Shown: positions 16,189 through 24,046 of the stretch, in pieces | Layout: each line of letters begins with the position of its first letter | Numbering within the stretch: position 1 is the first letter of the stretch | Assembly: GCA_965243545.1 (NCBI GenBank) | Contig: OZ251573.1 | Coordinates: 1,550,001-1,614,000 of the forward strand | Reading direction: 5' to 3' | Length of the DNA: 64,000 nucleotides | Source: CATQHW01 sp965243545 | GTDB lineage: Bacteria; Spirochaetota; Spirochaetia; SZUA-6; Bin103 | The notes under the pieces: model-generated | Databases searched by the model: none | What the model saw: only the letters and a program-made list of their open reading frames with translations | Told to the model about the DNA's origin: nothing | Position numbers and translations under genes: made by a program

Positions 16189-17343
16189 TCACCGGGACAG
16201 CACCTTGCAAAGCGCGGCCGCCACCGCCGCGATCTGTTCCCGTTCGATGATGAGCGGCGGCAGCAGCCGGATCACGGTCGGGCCGGCCGGCAGCGCCAGC
16301 ACTCCGTGCTCCATCAGCGCCATCAGGTGCGGCTGCGACCGTTCCTTGAGCTCGATGCCGATCATCAAGCCGAACTGCCGCACCTCCCGCACGCAGGCCG
16401 GGCGCGACCGCTCGAACAGCTCCGTGAAGTACGCCCCGGAGGCGGCGGCGCGGGCGGCCAGGTCGTGTTCGACCAGGTAGTCGATGGTGGCCGCCGCCGC
16501 CGCGCAGGCGAGCGGATTGCCGCCGAAGGTGGAGCCGTGGATGCCGACCGCCGGTTTGACCGCGTCGCCGAACAACGCCGCCCCCATCGGCACGCCGCCG
16601 GCTATGCCCTTGGCCACGCACATGACGTCCGGCTGCACGCCGGCGTGCTCGACCGCGAACATGCGCCCGGTGCGGCAGAAACCGGTCTGTATCTCGTCGG
16701 CGATCAACAGCGCGCCGCGCTGGTCGCACAGGCCGCGGACGCCGTGCAGGTAGTCGTCGGCGGCGCGGTGCACCCCGCCCTCTCCCTGGATCGGCTCCAG
16801 CACCACCGCCGCGGTGCGGTCGGTGACCGCCGCCTCCAGCTTGGCCAGGTTGTTGTACGGGACGTGCGTGACGCCGGGAACCAGCGGCGCGAACGGCTCC
16901 CGGTACTCCTTCTTGTGGGTGGCGCTCAGCGCCCCCATGGTGCGGCCGTGGAACCCGCGCATGGCGGCCACCACGTCGGTCCGCCCGGTCGCCAGGCGGG
17001 CGAACTTGAAGGCGGTCTCGATCGCCTCCGCGCCGGAGTTGCACAGATACGCGCGCGTCAGGCGCTCCGGCGCCGCCCGCACCAGCTTGGCCAGCACCTC
17101 CGCGCGCCGGTCGTTGTAGAACACTCCGCCGCAGGTGATCAGCGTCCGCGCCTGCCGCTCGATCGCCTCCGCCACCGCCGGGTGGGCGTGGCCGAGGCAG
17201 GCGACGCCGGTGCCGGCGGCGCAGTCGAGGTAGCTGCGCCCCGCGTCGTCCCAGACCACCGCGCCGGCGCCCCGCACCAGCGTCAGGTCGCGTTTGGGAT
17301 ACACCTCGAAGGCGTAGCGCCGTTCGGTCTCTTGCGTGTTCAT
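16189..17343 (-). CDS. lysJ: LysW-aminoadipate semialdehyde/ornithine aminotransferase
   Basis: 384-residue class III PLP aminotransferase (ArgD/LysJ family). K245 in DVMCVAKGIAGGVPMG is the candidate PLP lysine and D216 of LLIADEIQTG the pyridine-N partner; GAEAIETAFKFAR and the FHGRTMGALS motif are also present. In the carrier-protein pathway it aminates LysW-linked aminoadipate semialdehyde to LysW-lysine. The ATG overlaps the lysZ stop (ATGA), so it is the last gene of the W-X-Y-GAT-Z-J string. Context decides LysJ over a plain ArgD, and the enzyme may serve both lysine and arginine synthesis. Confidence 0.85.
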   Translation of the reverse strand: MNTQETERRYAFEVYPKRDLTLVRGAGAVVWDDAGRSYLDCAAGTGVACLGHAHPAVAEAIERQARTLITCGGVFYNDRRAEVLAKLVRAAPERLTRAYLCNSGAEAIETAFKFARLATGRTDVVAAMRGFHGRTMGALSATHKKEYREPFAPLVPGVTHVPYNNLAKLEAAVTDRTAAVVLEPIQGEGGVHRAADDYLHGVRGLCDQRGALLIADEIQTGFCRTGRMFAVEHAGVQPDVMCVAKGIAGGVPMGAALFGDAVKPAVGIHGSTFGGNPLACAAAAATIDYLVEHDLAARAAASGAYFTELFERSRPACVREVRQFGLMIGIELKERSQPHLMALMEHGVLALPAGPTVIRLLPPLIIEREQIAAVAAALCKVLSR

Positions 17344-18146
17344 CCGACTCTGGTGCCGCGTCCCGCCAAGCCGTCGCGCAGGGGGTGCTCGGTGCGGCCG
17401 TCACACAGTATGACCTCTGCGCCGCCGACCGCAATAAGCCCCTTGAGCGCGCGCAGCTTGCGCCGGATGCGGCCGGCGGCCTGCGCCTCGAAGCGGTCGA
17501 GCGCCGCGGCGCCGAGCTCGCCCAGGACCGAGGTTTCGTCATCGGCGCGCTCCAGGAACCCCGGCGCTTCGATCAGCTGGAACACGCGCCGCGCGCGCAG
17601 CTCGGCGTGCAGCGCCACCACTATGTCGTCGTTCTCGGAGTTGATGGCGACGCCGTGCTCGTCCGCGATCGGTATGCTGATCACCGGCGTGTAGCCGCCG
17701 CTCAGCAGCGTGCGGAGCAGGCCGCCATTGACGCCCGCCGGCTTGCCGGAGCGGTCCCGCACGATAAACGTCCGGCCGTCGCGCCGCACGCGGACGCCCC
17801 GGTTGCGCCGCCCCCGGATCAGGCGTCCGTCCAGGCCGGTCAGCCCGACCGCGTTGACGCCGGCGCGCTGGCACAGCTCGACCAGCTGCGTGTTCCGCAG
17901 CCCCGCGTAGGCCAGCATGATCATGTCGAGGGCGCGGTCGTCGGAGTAGACGCTGGAGTAGCCGGACACCGACGTCAGCACCTGCTTGGGGGCGCCCAGA
18001 CGCTCGGCCAGATCGTCGCGCAACGCGTTGGCGCCGTGCACGACCACCGCCGGCTCGCCCATCTCGGCCAGGTCCGCGGCGATCCCCGCCAGGTTGATCG
18101 CCTCACCGCCGCCCACTTTGATGATGTTCACGTTCTCAAGTCCCAT
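17340..18146 (-). CDS. lysZ: LysW-aminoadipate kinase
   Basis: 268-residue amino-acid-kinase-fold enzyme (ArgB/LysZ family) that phosphorylates the carrier-bound aminoadipate. Landmarks are NIIKVGGGEAINL at the N-terminus, VVVHGANALRDDLAERLG, LTSVSGYSSVYSDDRALD, GVNAVGLTGLDG and GYTPVISIPIADEHGVAINSENDD, all as in LysZ. It overlaps the amidotransferase gene upstream by 11 bases and lysJ downstream by 4, so translation is coupled. Confidence 0.88.
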   Translation of the reverse strand: MGLENVNIIKVGGGEAINLAGIAADLAEMGEPAVVVHGANALRDDLAERLGAPKQVLTSVSGYSSVYSDDRALDMIMLAYAGLRNTQLVELCQRAGVNAVGLTGLDGRLIRGRRNRGVRVRRDGRTFIVRDRSGKPAGVNGGLLRTLLSGGYTPVISIPIADEHGVAINSENDDIVVALHAELRARRVFQLIEAPGFLERADDETSVLGELGAAALDRFEAQAAGRIRRKLRALKGLIAVGGAEVILCDGRTEHPLRDGLAGRGTRVG

Positions 18147-18789
18147 AGGCGTGCACGCCGCCGGTGGGGAGCGGCCGCCACTCGCCCGCGCCGTCCGCGC
18201 CGTCCGGCAGCGGATCGGAGCAGACGATCAGCCGCTCCCGGCAGCGGCGGACGTGCATCTGAAAATAGCGCGGCGAGTCGTTGAACCGGTTGGTGACCCG
18301 CACCCCCGCCGCGTCGGCGATGATCACGTTCATGGCGCGCACGTAGCGGGTCCGGTCCTCGATCACCGCCAAGCCCTTGCGCATCGCTTCGGTCAGGTCG
18401 CCGCGGTCGAAGCGCCGGATGAAGTTGTAGAGCTTCTCGGCGCCGATGCGCCCGGTTTCGCGCACCCGCACGCCGCGCAGCTCGCCGTTGAACGCAAAGA
18501 TCGACCGCCCGTCCGTGAACGGCATGTTGTTGCGCACCTCGATTCCCTCGTCGCGGAACGCGCTGCGGGCGTGCGCGACCAGCACGCGGGTGCTTGCGCG
18601 GGGCGGCGCGGGGTCCTCCCAGACCGGGGAGATGTCGTGGTAGAGCCGCCAGCCGTCGGGCGTCATCCAGCCGCAGCCCCAGCCGTGGCCCTGGTACTCG
18701 GAGCTGGCGCGGGCGATCTCCGCGAACGGCTCCAGATAGCGTTGCAGCTCGAACGGCTCGGCGGCGCAGACCGCAAGCAGGCGGCACAC
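18136..18789 (-). CDS. Class II glutamine amidotransferase within the lys operon
   Basis: 217-residue stand-alone GATase of the Ntn-hydrolase type. The GTG start (18789) is followed directly by Cys, so removal of the initiator Met exposes the catalytic N-terminal cysteine in MCRLLAV. NNMPF and FAFNGELRG form the usual glutamine and oxyanion sites, and HARSAF supplies an ordered Arg. Such domains hydrolyse glutamine and pass ammonia to a partner or act on gamma-glutamyl compounds. It lies between lysY (18-base gap) and lysZ (11-base overlap), which ties it to the LysW pathway. Known LysW clusters do not require a glutaminase, so its partner is an open question. Confidence 0.8.
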   Translation of the reverse strand: MCRLLAVCAAEPFELQRYLEPFAEIARASSEYQGHGWGCGWMTPDGWRLYHDISPVWEDPAPPRASTRVLVAHARSAFRDEGIEVRNNMPFTDGRSIFAFNGELRGVRVRETGRIGAEKLYNFIRRFDRGDLTEAMRKGLAVIEDRTRYVRAMNVIIADAAGVRVTNRFNDSPRYFQMHVRRCRERLIVCSDPLPDGADGAGEWRPLPTGGVHAYGT

Positions 18790-18806
18790 GGGCGGACGCT
18801 CGACGC

Positions 18807-19835
18807 TCAGATCGGGTGCAGGCCGGGAAAGCCGAGCCCGGCCCGCTCGTCGAATCCGAACATGACGTTGAACGCCTGCACCGCCTGGCCGGCCGCGCCC
18901 TTCATCAGGTTGTCGACCGCGCTCATCACCACCAGCCGCCCGCCGCCGGCGTCGAGCTCGAAGCCGACGTCGCAGTAGTTGCTGCCGGCCAGAATCTTCG
19001 GTTCCGGGTAGCGGTAGACGCCGCGGCGGTCCTTGACGATGCGCACGAACGGCTCGTCCGCGTAGGCGCCGCGATAGATGCGCCAGACCGCCTTTTCGTC
19101 GACCGCCTCGGTCAGGAAGACGTGCGCCGTGGCCAGCACGCCGCGCACCAGCTCCACCGCGGTCGCGGAGAAGCTGAGCCGCAGCCCGCCGCCGAGCTCC
19201 TGCAGCATCTCCGCCTGGTGCCGGTGTCCGGTCGGCTTGTAGGAGCGGACGCTGCCGGCCCGCTCGGGGTGGTGGCTGGCCGCGCTCGCCTGGTTGCCGC
19301 CTTCGCTCGACCCGGCCTTCACCTCCACCACCGCCTGCCCGACCAGGCCGGCGGCCACCAGCGGGCGGAGCGCCAGGATCGTGGCGGTGGCGTTGCACCC
19401 GCAGCCGGCGACCAGCGCCGCCCCCGGCAGCCGGTCGCGGTGCAGCTCCGGTATCCCGTACACGGCGTCGGCCAGCAGCTCCGGCCGCGGATGGCTGCGC
19501 CCGTACCAGCGTACGTAGTCATCGGGATCGCGCAGGCGGAAGTCGGCGCTCAGATCGACGATGCGGCCCGCGACGCCGCGAAACTCGTCGATCCGGTCCA
19601 TCGCCCGCCCGTGCGGCAGACACAGGAACAGGGCGTCGCACGGCTCCAGGTCGGCGGCGCTGACGAAACGGAGGTCGGTGAGGCCGCGCAAATTGGGATG
19701 TACCTGGTATACGTAGTTGCCGGCCAACCGTTCGGAGGTCGCCTGCGCCACCTCCGCCTGCGGGTGAGACAGGAGCAGCCGCACCAGCTCGCCGCCCGCG
19801 TAGCCGGATGCGCCGACGATCGACGCGCGTATCAC
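18807..19835 (-). CDS. lysY: LysW-aminoadipyl phosphate reductase
   Basis: 342-residue NADPH-dependent reductase of the ArgC/LysY family that turns the carrier-bound acyl phosphate into the semialdehyde. The N-terminal Rossmann motif is SIVGASGYAGGELVRLLL, and the catalytic Cys is in VAGCGCNATAT. KAGSSEGGNQAS and SYKPTGHRHQAEM complete the active site. The start overlaps the lysX stop by four bases. Length and motif order are complete. Confidence 0.9.
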   Translation of the reverse strand: MIRASIVGASGYAGGELVRLLLSHPQAEVAQATSERLAGNYVYQVHPNLRGLTDLRFVSAADLEPCDALFLCLPHGRAMDRIDEFRGVAGRIVDLSADFRLRDPDDYVRWYGRSHPRPELLADAVYGIPELHRDRLPGAALVAGCGCNATATILALRPLVAAGLVGQAVVEVKAGSSEGGNQASAASHHPERAGSVRSYKPTGHRHQAEMLQELGGGLRLSFSATAVELVRGVLATAHVFLTEAVDEKAVWRIYRGAYADEPFVRIVKDRRGVYRYPEPKILAGSNYCDVGFELDAGGGRLVVMSAVDNLMKGAAGQAVQAFNVMFGFDERAGLGFPGLHPI

Positions 19836-20686
19836 GAAGCGGCGTGGCCGCCGGCTCGGGCCTGGGCGATGGTGTAGTCGACGACGTGGCCGGGTATGTC
19901 GACGCCGGTGGTGTCGATGCTGTTGCTGAACTCCATCGTGTAGTTTACCTCGTTCACCAGCAGGCCGTCATCGCTCTCCAGCACGTCGACGCCGACCATG
20001 CCGCCGCCGACGGCCCGCGCCGCGCTCACCGCAAGGCCGCCGAGCTCCGCGGTCACCTCCGCGCGGCTGGCGACGCCGCCGAGCGCGGTGTTGGTCTTCC
20101 AGTGCGGAGAGGTGCGGTAGATGGCGGCGATGCAGCGGTCCCCGACCACGAAGCAGCGCAGGTCGCGGCCCGGTTTGTCGATGTACTGCTGCACGAAGAA
20201 GATCGAGTGGTGGTAGGAGCCCAGGATGCGCTTGTGCTCCAGGATCGCCTCGGCCGCCTCCCGGTCGTTCACCTTGGCCAGCAGACGGCCCCAGGAGCCG
20301 ACCGCCGGCTTCAGCACCACCGGGTAGCCGATCTCCTCAATCGCCTGCAGCGCCGATTCGTCGGTGAAGGCGACCCGCGCTTCCGGCTGCGGCACGCCGT
20401 GCTCGCGTAGCGCGACGGCCGTGAGGATCTTGTCGCCGCACACCTGCGCCACCTGGTAGCTGTTGAGGCAGCGTACGCCCGCGCTCTCCAGGAGGCGCAG
20501 GGCATGCAGCGCCCGGGAGTGGCTGATGCACCGCTCCAGGACCACGTCGACCTCCGGCGCGCGGCGCAGGTCGAACACCAGCTTACGGTCGTCGATCAGC
20601 GTGACCTGCACGTTGCGGGCGCGGAATCCGGCAAGCAGGAGCTTCTCCTCCTTGCGGATCAGCGAGTGCAGGACGCCGATTCTCAC
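19832..20686 (-). CDS. lysX: LysW-glutamate/aminoadipate ligase (ATP-grasp)
   Basis: 284-residue ATP-grasp ligase that joins the alpha-amino group of aminoadipate (or glutamate) to the C-terminal Glu of LysW. GTG 20686 overlaps the lysW stop as GTGA. Family motifs are MRIGVLHSLIRKEEKLL, NSYQVAQVCGDKILT, VVLKPAVGSWGRLLAKV, RDLRCFVVGD and the C-terminal metal-binding LLVNEVNYTMEFSNS. Whether it prefers aminoadipate (lysine) or glutamate (arginine), or takes both, cannot be decided from the sequence alone. Confidence 0.9.
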   Translation of the reverse strand: MRIGVLHSLIRKEEKLLLAGFRARNVQVTLIDDRKLVFDLRRAPEVDVVLERCISHSRALHALRLLESAGVRCLNSYQVAQVCGDKILTAVALREHGVPQPEARVAFTDESALQAIEEIGYPVVLKPAVGSWGRLLAKVNDREAAEAILEHKRILGSYHHSIFFVQQYIDKPGRDLRCFVVGDRCIAAIYRTSPHWKTNTALGGVASRAEVTAELGGLAVSAARAVGGGMVGVDVLESDDGLLVNEVNYTMEFSNSIDTTGVDIPGHVVDYTIAQARAGGHAAS

Positions 20687-20850
20687 TCGCCCCAGTCCTC
20701 GTCCTGCGGCGGCGCCAGCGTCAGCACCACCGGATCGACCGATGTCACTTCCAGGGACTCGCCGCATTCGGGGCAGGTCCGCAACTCCGCTGTCTGAACG
20801 TCGTCGGTCAGCGGGACGTTCGCGTCGCACTCGGGACAGTTGGCAGCCAT
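20683..20850 (-). CDS. lysW: Amino-group carrier protein LysW
   Basis: 55-residue carrier protein. It has two zinc-binding CPEC motifs (CPECDANVPL and CPECGESLEV) and ends in EDWGE, the conserved LysW tail whose terminal Glu carries the amino-acid intermediates. ATG 20850 has a strong AAGGAGG. It is first in the operon, so the carrier can be made in excess. A long in-frame upstream extension is non-coding leader. Confidence 0.95.
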   Translation of the reverse strand: MAANCPECDANVPLTDDVQTAELRTCPECGESLEVTSVDPVVLTLAPPQDEDWGE

Positions 20851-20900
20851 AGGTTCTTCCTCCTTCTTTGGCTTCTGATGAATCGCACCGTGAATCGGAC

Positions 20901-20929
20901 AGTATACCGCCGGATCGGCCGGCGGCCAA
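20901..20929 (-). promoter_or_regulatory. Predicted sigma70-type promoter of the lys operon
   Basis: On the minus strand TTGGCC (20929-20924), a 17-base spacer and TATACT (20906-20901) stand about 50 bases before the lysW start. Spacing is ideal and the -10 matches five of six consensus positions. Confidence 0.55.
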
Positions 20930-21014
20930 GAGTGCGGCCAAGAATCTGTGATCGACCGGGCGAAACCGACCCGGACCCGCCTTGGGCTCGCAACCCGCCT
21001 TCGGCTCGTCCCGA

Positions 21015-21034
21015 GATTAATTGCGATTAATCTT
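21015..21034. promoter_or_regulatory. AT-rich palindromic operator upstream of iron importer
   Basis: AGATTAATTGCGATTAATCT is a perfect 8-bp inverted repeat with a 4-base centre. It stands out as AT-rich in a GC-rich region and is 70 bases before the binding-protein start. A possible -35 TTGACG (21047) and -10 TACTCT (21071) follow. It looks like a metalloregulator site (Fur-, DtxR- or Rrf2-like); the regulator is not identified. Confidence 0.5.
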
Positions 21035-21103
21035 ATCAATGGTGCTTGACGTCGATAATCGACCTTCACTACTCTGCGCTCATCTCACTGAAGGAGGTTG
21101 TCC

Positions 21104-22126
21104 ATGAGACACCTTTCGTTCCGGCTCGGCGTCGCCGCCTGCGCGCTGGCGGCGGCCGGACCGGCGCTGGCCGATGGCGAAGTCAACGTCTACTCGCACC
21201 GCCACTACGACACCGATCAGGCGCTCTACGAACGATTTACGGAGCTGACCGGGATCGCGGTCAACGTGCTGCAGGGGAGCGCCGACGAGCTGATCGGGCG
21301 CCTGTCCAGGGAGGGCGCGGCGTCGCCGGCCGACGTGCTGATGACCGTCGACGCCGGCCGCCTGGTGCGGGCGCAGGCGATGGGGCTGCTGCAACCGGCC
21401 GACTCGGCCCTGCTGCGCGCCAACGTCCCGGCGCACCTGCGCGACCCCGCCGGCCACTGGTTCGGGCTGACGCGGCGCGCGCGGGTCATGGTCTACCACC
21501 CCGAACGGGTCTCCCCGGCCGAGCTGTCGACCTACGCCGACCTGACCCACCCGCGATGGGACGGCCGCATCCTGATCCGCTCGTCGTCGAACATCTACAA
21601 CCAGTCGCTGCTGGCGTCGATCATCGCCCACGAGGGCGAAGCCTCGGCTGCCGCCTGGGCCGCCGGCGTGGTGGCCAACATGGCGCGCACGCCGCAAGGC
21701 AACGACCGCGATCAGATGAAGGCGGTGGTCGCCGGCGAGGGCGACGTGGCGATCGTCAACACCTACTACGTGGGGCGGCTGCTCAACTCCGCCGACGAGT
21801 ACGAACGCGAGGTCGGCGCCCAGGTGCGGGTCTTCTTCCCGAACCAGGGCGACCGGGGCACGCACGTCAACGTCAGCGGCGCGGGGGTGACGGCCAGCGC
21901 CAAGAACGCCGGCAACGCCGTCAAGCTGCTGGAGTTCCTCACCGGCGCGGAGGCGCAGGAGCGGTTCTCGGCCGCCAACTACGAGTATCCGGTCAACCCG
22001 GCGGTGAGCCCGTCACCGCTCTTGCAGTCGTGGGGCGCGTTCACGTCCGACGACCTGCCGTTGCACCGGTTGGGCGATCTCAACGCCGACGCGGTGCGCG
22101 TCTTCGACCACGCCGGCTGGCGGTAG
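21104..22126 (+). CDS. fbpA: Ferric iron ABC transporter, substrate-binding protein
   Basis: 340-residue periplasmic binding protein. Signal peptide LGVAACALAAAGPALADG is followed by EVNVYSHRHYDTDQALYERF, a typical start for FutA/FbpA ferric-binding proteins. VNTYYVGR supplies the tandem Tyr ligands, and GRILIRSSSNIYNQSLLAS is another family block. ATG 21104 follows AAGGAGG. It heads an operon with a fused permease and an ATPase, and a palindromic operator lies upstream, so iron-responsive control is likely. The substrate could also be another trivalent metal. Confidence 0.85.
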   Translation: MRHLSFRLGVAACALAAAGPALADGEVNVYSHRHYDTDQALYERFTELTGIAVNVLQGSADELIGRLSREGAASPADVLMTVDAGRLVRAQAMGLLQPADSALLRANVPAHLRDPAGHWFGLTRRARVMVYHPERVSPAELSTYADLTHPRWDGRILIRSSSNIYNQSLLASIIAHEGEASAAAWAAGVVANMARTPQGNDRDQMKAVVAGEGDVAIVNTYYVGRLLNSADEYEREVGAQVRVFFPNQGDRGTHVNVSGAGVTASAKNAGNAVKLLEFLTGAEAQERFSAANYEYPVNPAVSPSPLLQSWGAFTSDDLPLHRLGDLNADAVRVFDHAGWR

Positions 22127-22147
22127 CGCCGGCAGGCCGTGATCGCA

Positions 22148-22179
22148 GGCCGGAGCCGGCGGCGCCGTCGGCTCCGGCC
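22148..22179 (+). terminator. GC-rich hairpin after the binding-protein gene
   Basis: GGCCGGAGCC pairs perfectly with GGCTCCGGCC across a 12-base loop. No T-run follows, so it is more likely an mRNA-stabilising or attenuating hairpin that lowers permease expression relative to the binding protein than a full terminator. Confidence 0.5.
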
Positions 22180-22285
22180 CCTTCCCCGGCCCTCCCGCTT
22201 GCGGCATTGCTGAATGCCCCTACAGGTACTTAACGTAGCTTGATTCACATGGGCTTGACCGGTACGGTACGGACTCGGAGACGGA

Positions 22286-24046
22286 ATGGCTGACCTGCTG
22301 GCGGCGCGGTTGCCCCGATTTCGGCGCCTTGATGACGGACGATCGCGGCGCGCGGCCCGCGGCCGGCCGGTGTCCGGGCGCGGCTGGCTGGCGGCGCCGA
22401 TCATGGTCGGCGCGCTGATCGGCGCGCCGCTCCTGGTGGTGATCGCCAACCTGGACGGGGTCTTTTCGCCGGAGATGGGCCACCTGTTGCGCACCGTCCT
22501 GCCGCGCTACGCCGCCACCACCGCGGCGCTGGCCGCCGTGGTCGCCGCGGCCGCCGCGCTGATCGGCGTGACCGCCGCCTGGCTGGTGACCGCATACGAC
22601 TTTCCCGGCCGGCGGGCGCTCGGCTGGCTGCTGGTGCTGCCGCTGGCCATCCCGGCCTACATCGGCGCGTTGGCCTACGGCGGCATCTTCGACTACACGG
22701 GGCCGGCCCAGCTCTTGTTCCGCGAGGTGCTCGGCCTGCCGGCCGGCGCCTACCCCACCCTGCGCGTGCACGGTTTCGGCGGACTGGCGTTCGTGCTGAC
22801 CGCGCTGCTGTATCCGTACGTCTATCTCACCGCGCGCACCGCGTTCGTCCAACAGGGGGCGACCCTGCTGGAGGTGACCCGCAGCCTGGGAAACTCCGGC
22901 CGGGCGGCGCTCACCCGCGCCGTGCTGCCGGCAACCCGGCCGGCCCTGGCCGCCGGCGTCATGCTGGTGGTGATGGAAACGCTCGGCGAGTTTGGAGCGT
23001 CGCACTACCTCGGCGTCGACACGCTGACCATCGGCGTCTTTCGCGGCTGGTTCGGGCTCGGCAGCGTGCGGGTGGCGCTCGCTCTGGGAGCGTTGCTGCT
23101 GATCGCCGTGGCGCTGCTGCAGGCGGTCGAGCACCGGCGGCGCGGCGCGGCGCGGTTCGGCGACGCGACGCTCAACGACCGCCCCCTGGTCCGCCGCCGT
23201 CTGCGCGGCGGTGCGGCGCTGGCGGCCTGCGGCGTCTGCGCCGCGCCGGTGATCACCGGATTCGCGCTGCCGGCCGGGCAGCTGCTGTGGTGGACCGCCC
23301 GCCGCCCGCCGGCCATCGACGGCGACCTGCTCCCGCTCACCGGCGCCAGCATCGGCCTGGCGGCCGCGGCGACCGCGGCCACGGTGGTGCTGGCCGTGCT
23401 GGTGGCGTACGCGGCGCGGGTCCGCAAGGACCGGCTGGTCGGCGCGTTGGCGCGTTGGTCGGCCGCCGGCTACGCGGTGCCGGCGGCCGTGCTGGCGGTC
23501 GGCATAGCCACCGCCTACACCTGGATCGACCACCGGCTCGACGGCGCGGCGCGCGCGCTGCTCGGCGTCTCGCCGGGGCTGCTGCTCACCGCCACGGGCG
23601 CGGCGCTCGTCGCCGGCTACGTGGTGCGGTTCTTCGCCGTGGGGTACCACGCGATCGAATCCGGCTTTACCCGCATCCCGCCCCGCTTCGATGAAGTGGG
23701 CCGCGCGCTTGGGCTCCGGCCCGGTAAGGGTCTGCTGCGCGTCGCCCTGCCGAACCTGCGGCCCGCCTTGATGGCGGCGTCGATTCTGTTGATCGTGGAG
23801 ATGCTGAAGGAGCTGCCGTTGACGCTGATCCTGCGGCCGTTCGGCCTGGAGACGCTGGCCACCAACGTCTTTCGGCTGGCCGGCAACGAACAGCTGGTCG
23901 AAGCCGCGCCGTACGCGCTGGTGATCATCGCCGCCGGCTTGGTCCCGGTCCTGATCCTCAACCGCCAGGCGGCGGCCGGCCGCCGGCGCGCGCGCCCGCG
24001 GTCACGCCCCGTTCATGCTGCGGCTGCGGCTTCGGCGCAGACATAG
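22286..24046 (+). CDS. fbpB: Ferric iron ABC transporter, fused permease
   Basis: 586-residue inner-membrane permease with about twelve predicted membrane segments in two halves, as in FbpB/SfuB. Each half carries one EAA loop that contacts the ATPase: EVTRSLGNSGRAALTRAVLP in the first and EVGRALGLRPGKGLLRVALP in the second. It lies downstream of the binding protein after a hairpin and overlaps the ATPase gene by 32 bases. No frameshift or missing segment is seen. Confidence 0.87.
   Translation: MADLLAARLPRFRRLDDGRSRRAARGRPVSGRGWLAAPIMVGALIGAPLLVVIANLDGVFSPEMGHLLRTVLPRYAATTAALAAVVAAAAALIGVTAAWLVTAYDFPGRRALGWLLVLPLAIPAYIGALAYGGIFDYTGPAQLLFREVLGLPAGAYPTLRVHGFGGLAFVLTALLYPYVYLTARTAFVQQGATLLEVTRSLGNSGRAALTRAVLPATRPALAAGVMLVVMETLGEFGASHYLGVDTLTIGVFRGWFGLGSVRVALALGALLLIAVALLQAVEHRRRGAARFGDATLNDRPLVRRRLRGGAALAACGVCAAPVITGFALPAGQLLWWTARRPPAIDGDLLPLTGASIGLAAAATAATVVLAVLVAYAARVRKDRLVGALARWSAAGYAVPAAVLAVGIATAYTWIDHRLDGAARALLGVSPGLLLTATGAALVAGYVVRFFAVGYHAIESGFTRIPPRFDEVGRALGLRPGKGLLRVALPNLRPALMAASILLIVEMLKELPLTLILRPFGLETLATNVFRLAGNEQLVEAAPYALVIIAAGLVPVLILNRQAAAGRRRARPRSRPVHAAAAASAQT

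Noticed and set aside
22200..22285. Possible tRNA or small RNA between the iron-binding protein and permease genes
   Set aside because: No cloverleaf, anticodon arm or TTCGAAT-type arm could be found; only the hairpin at 22148-22179 is supported.
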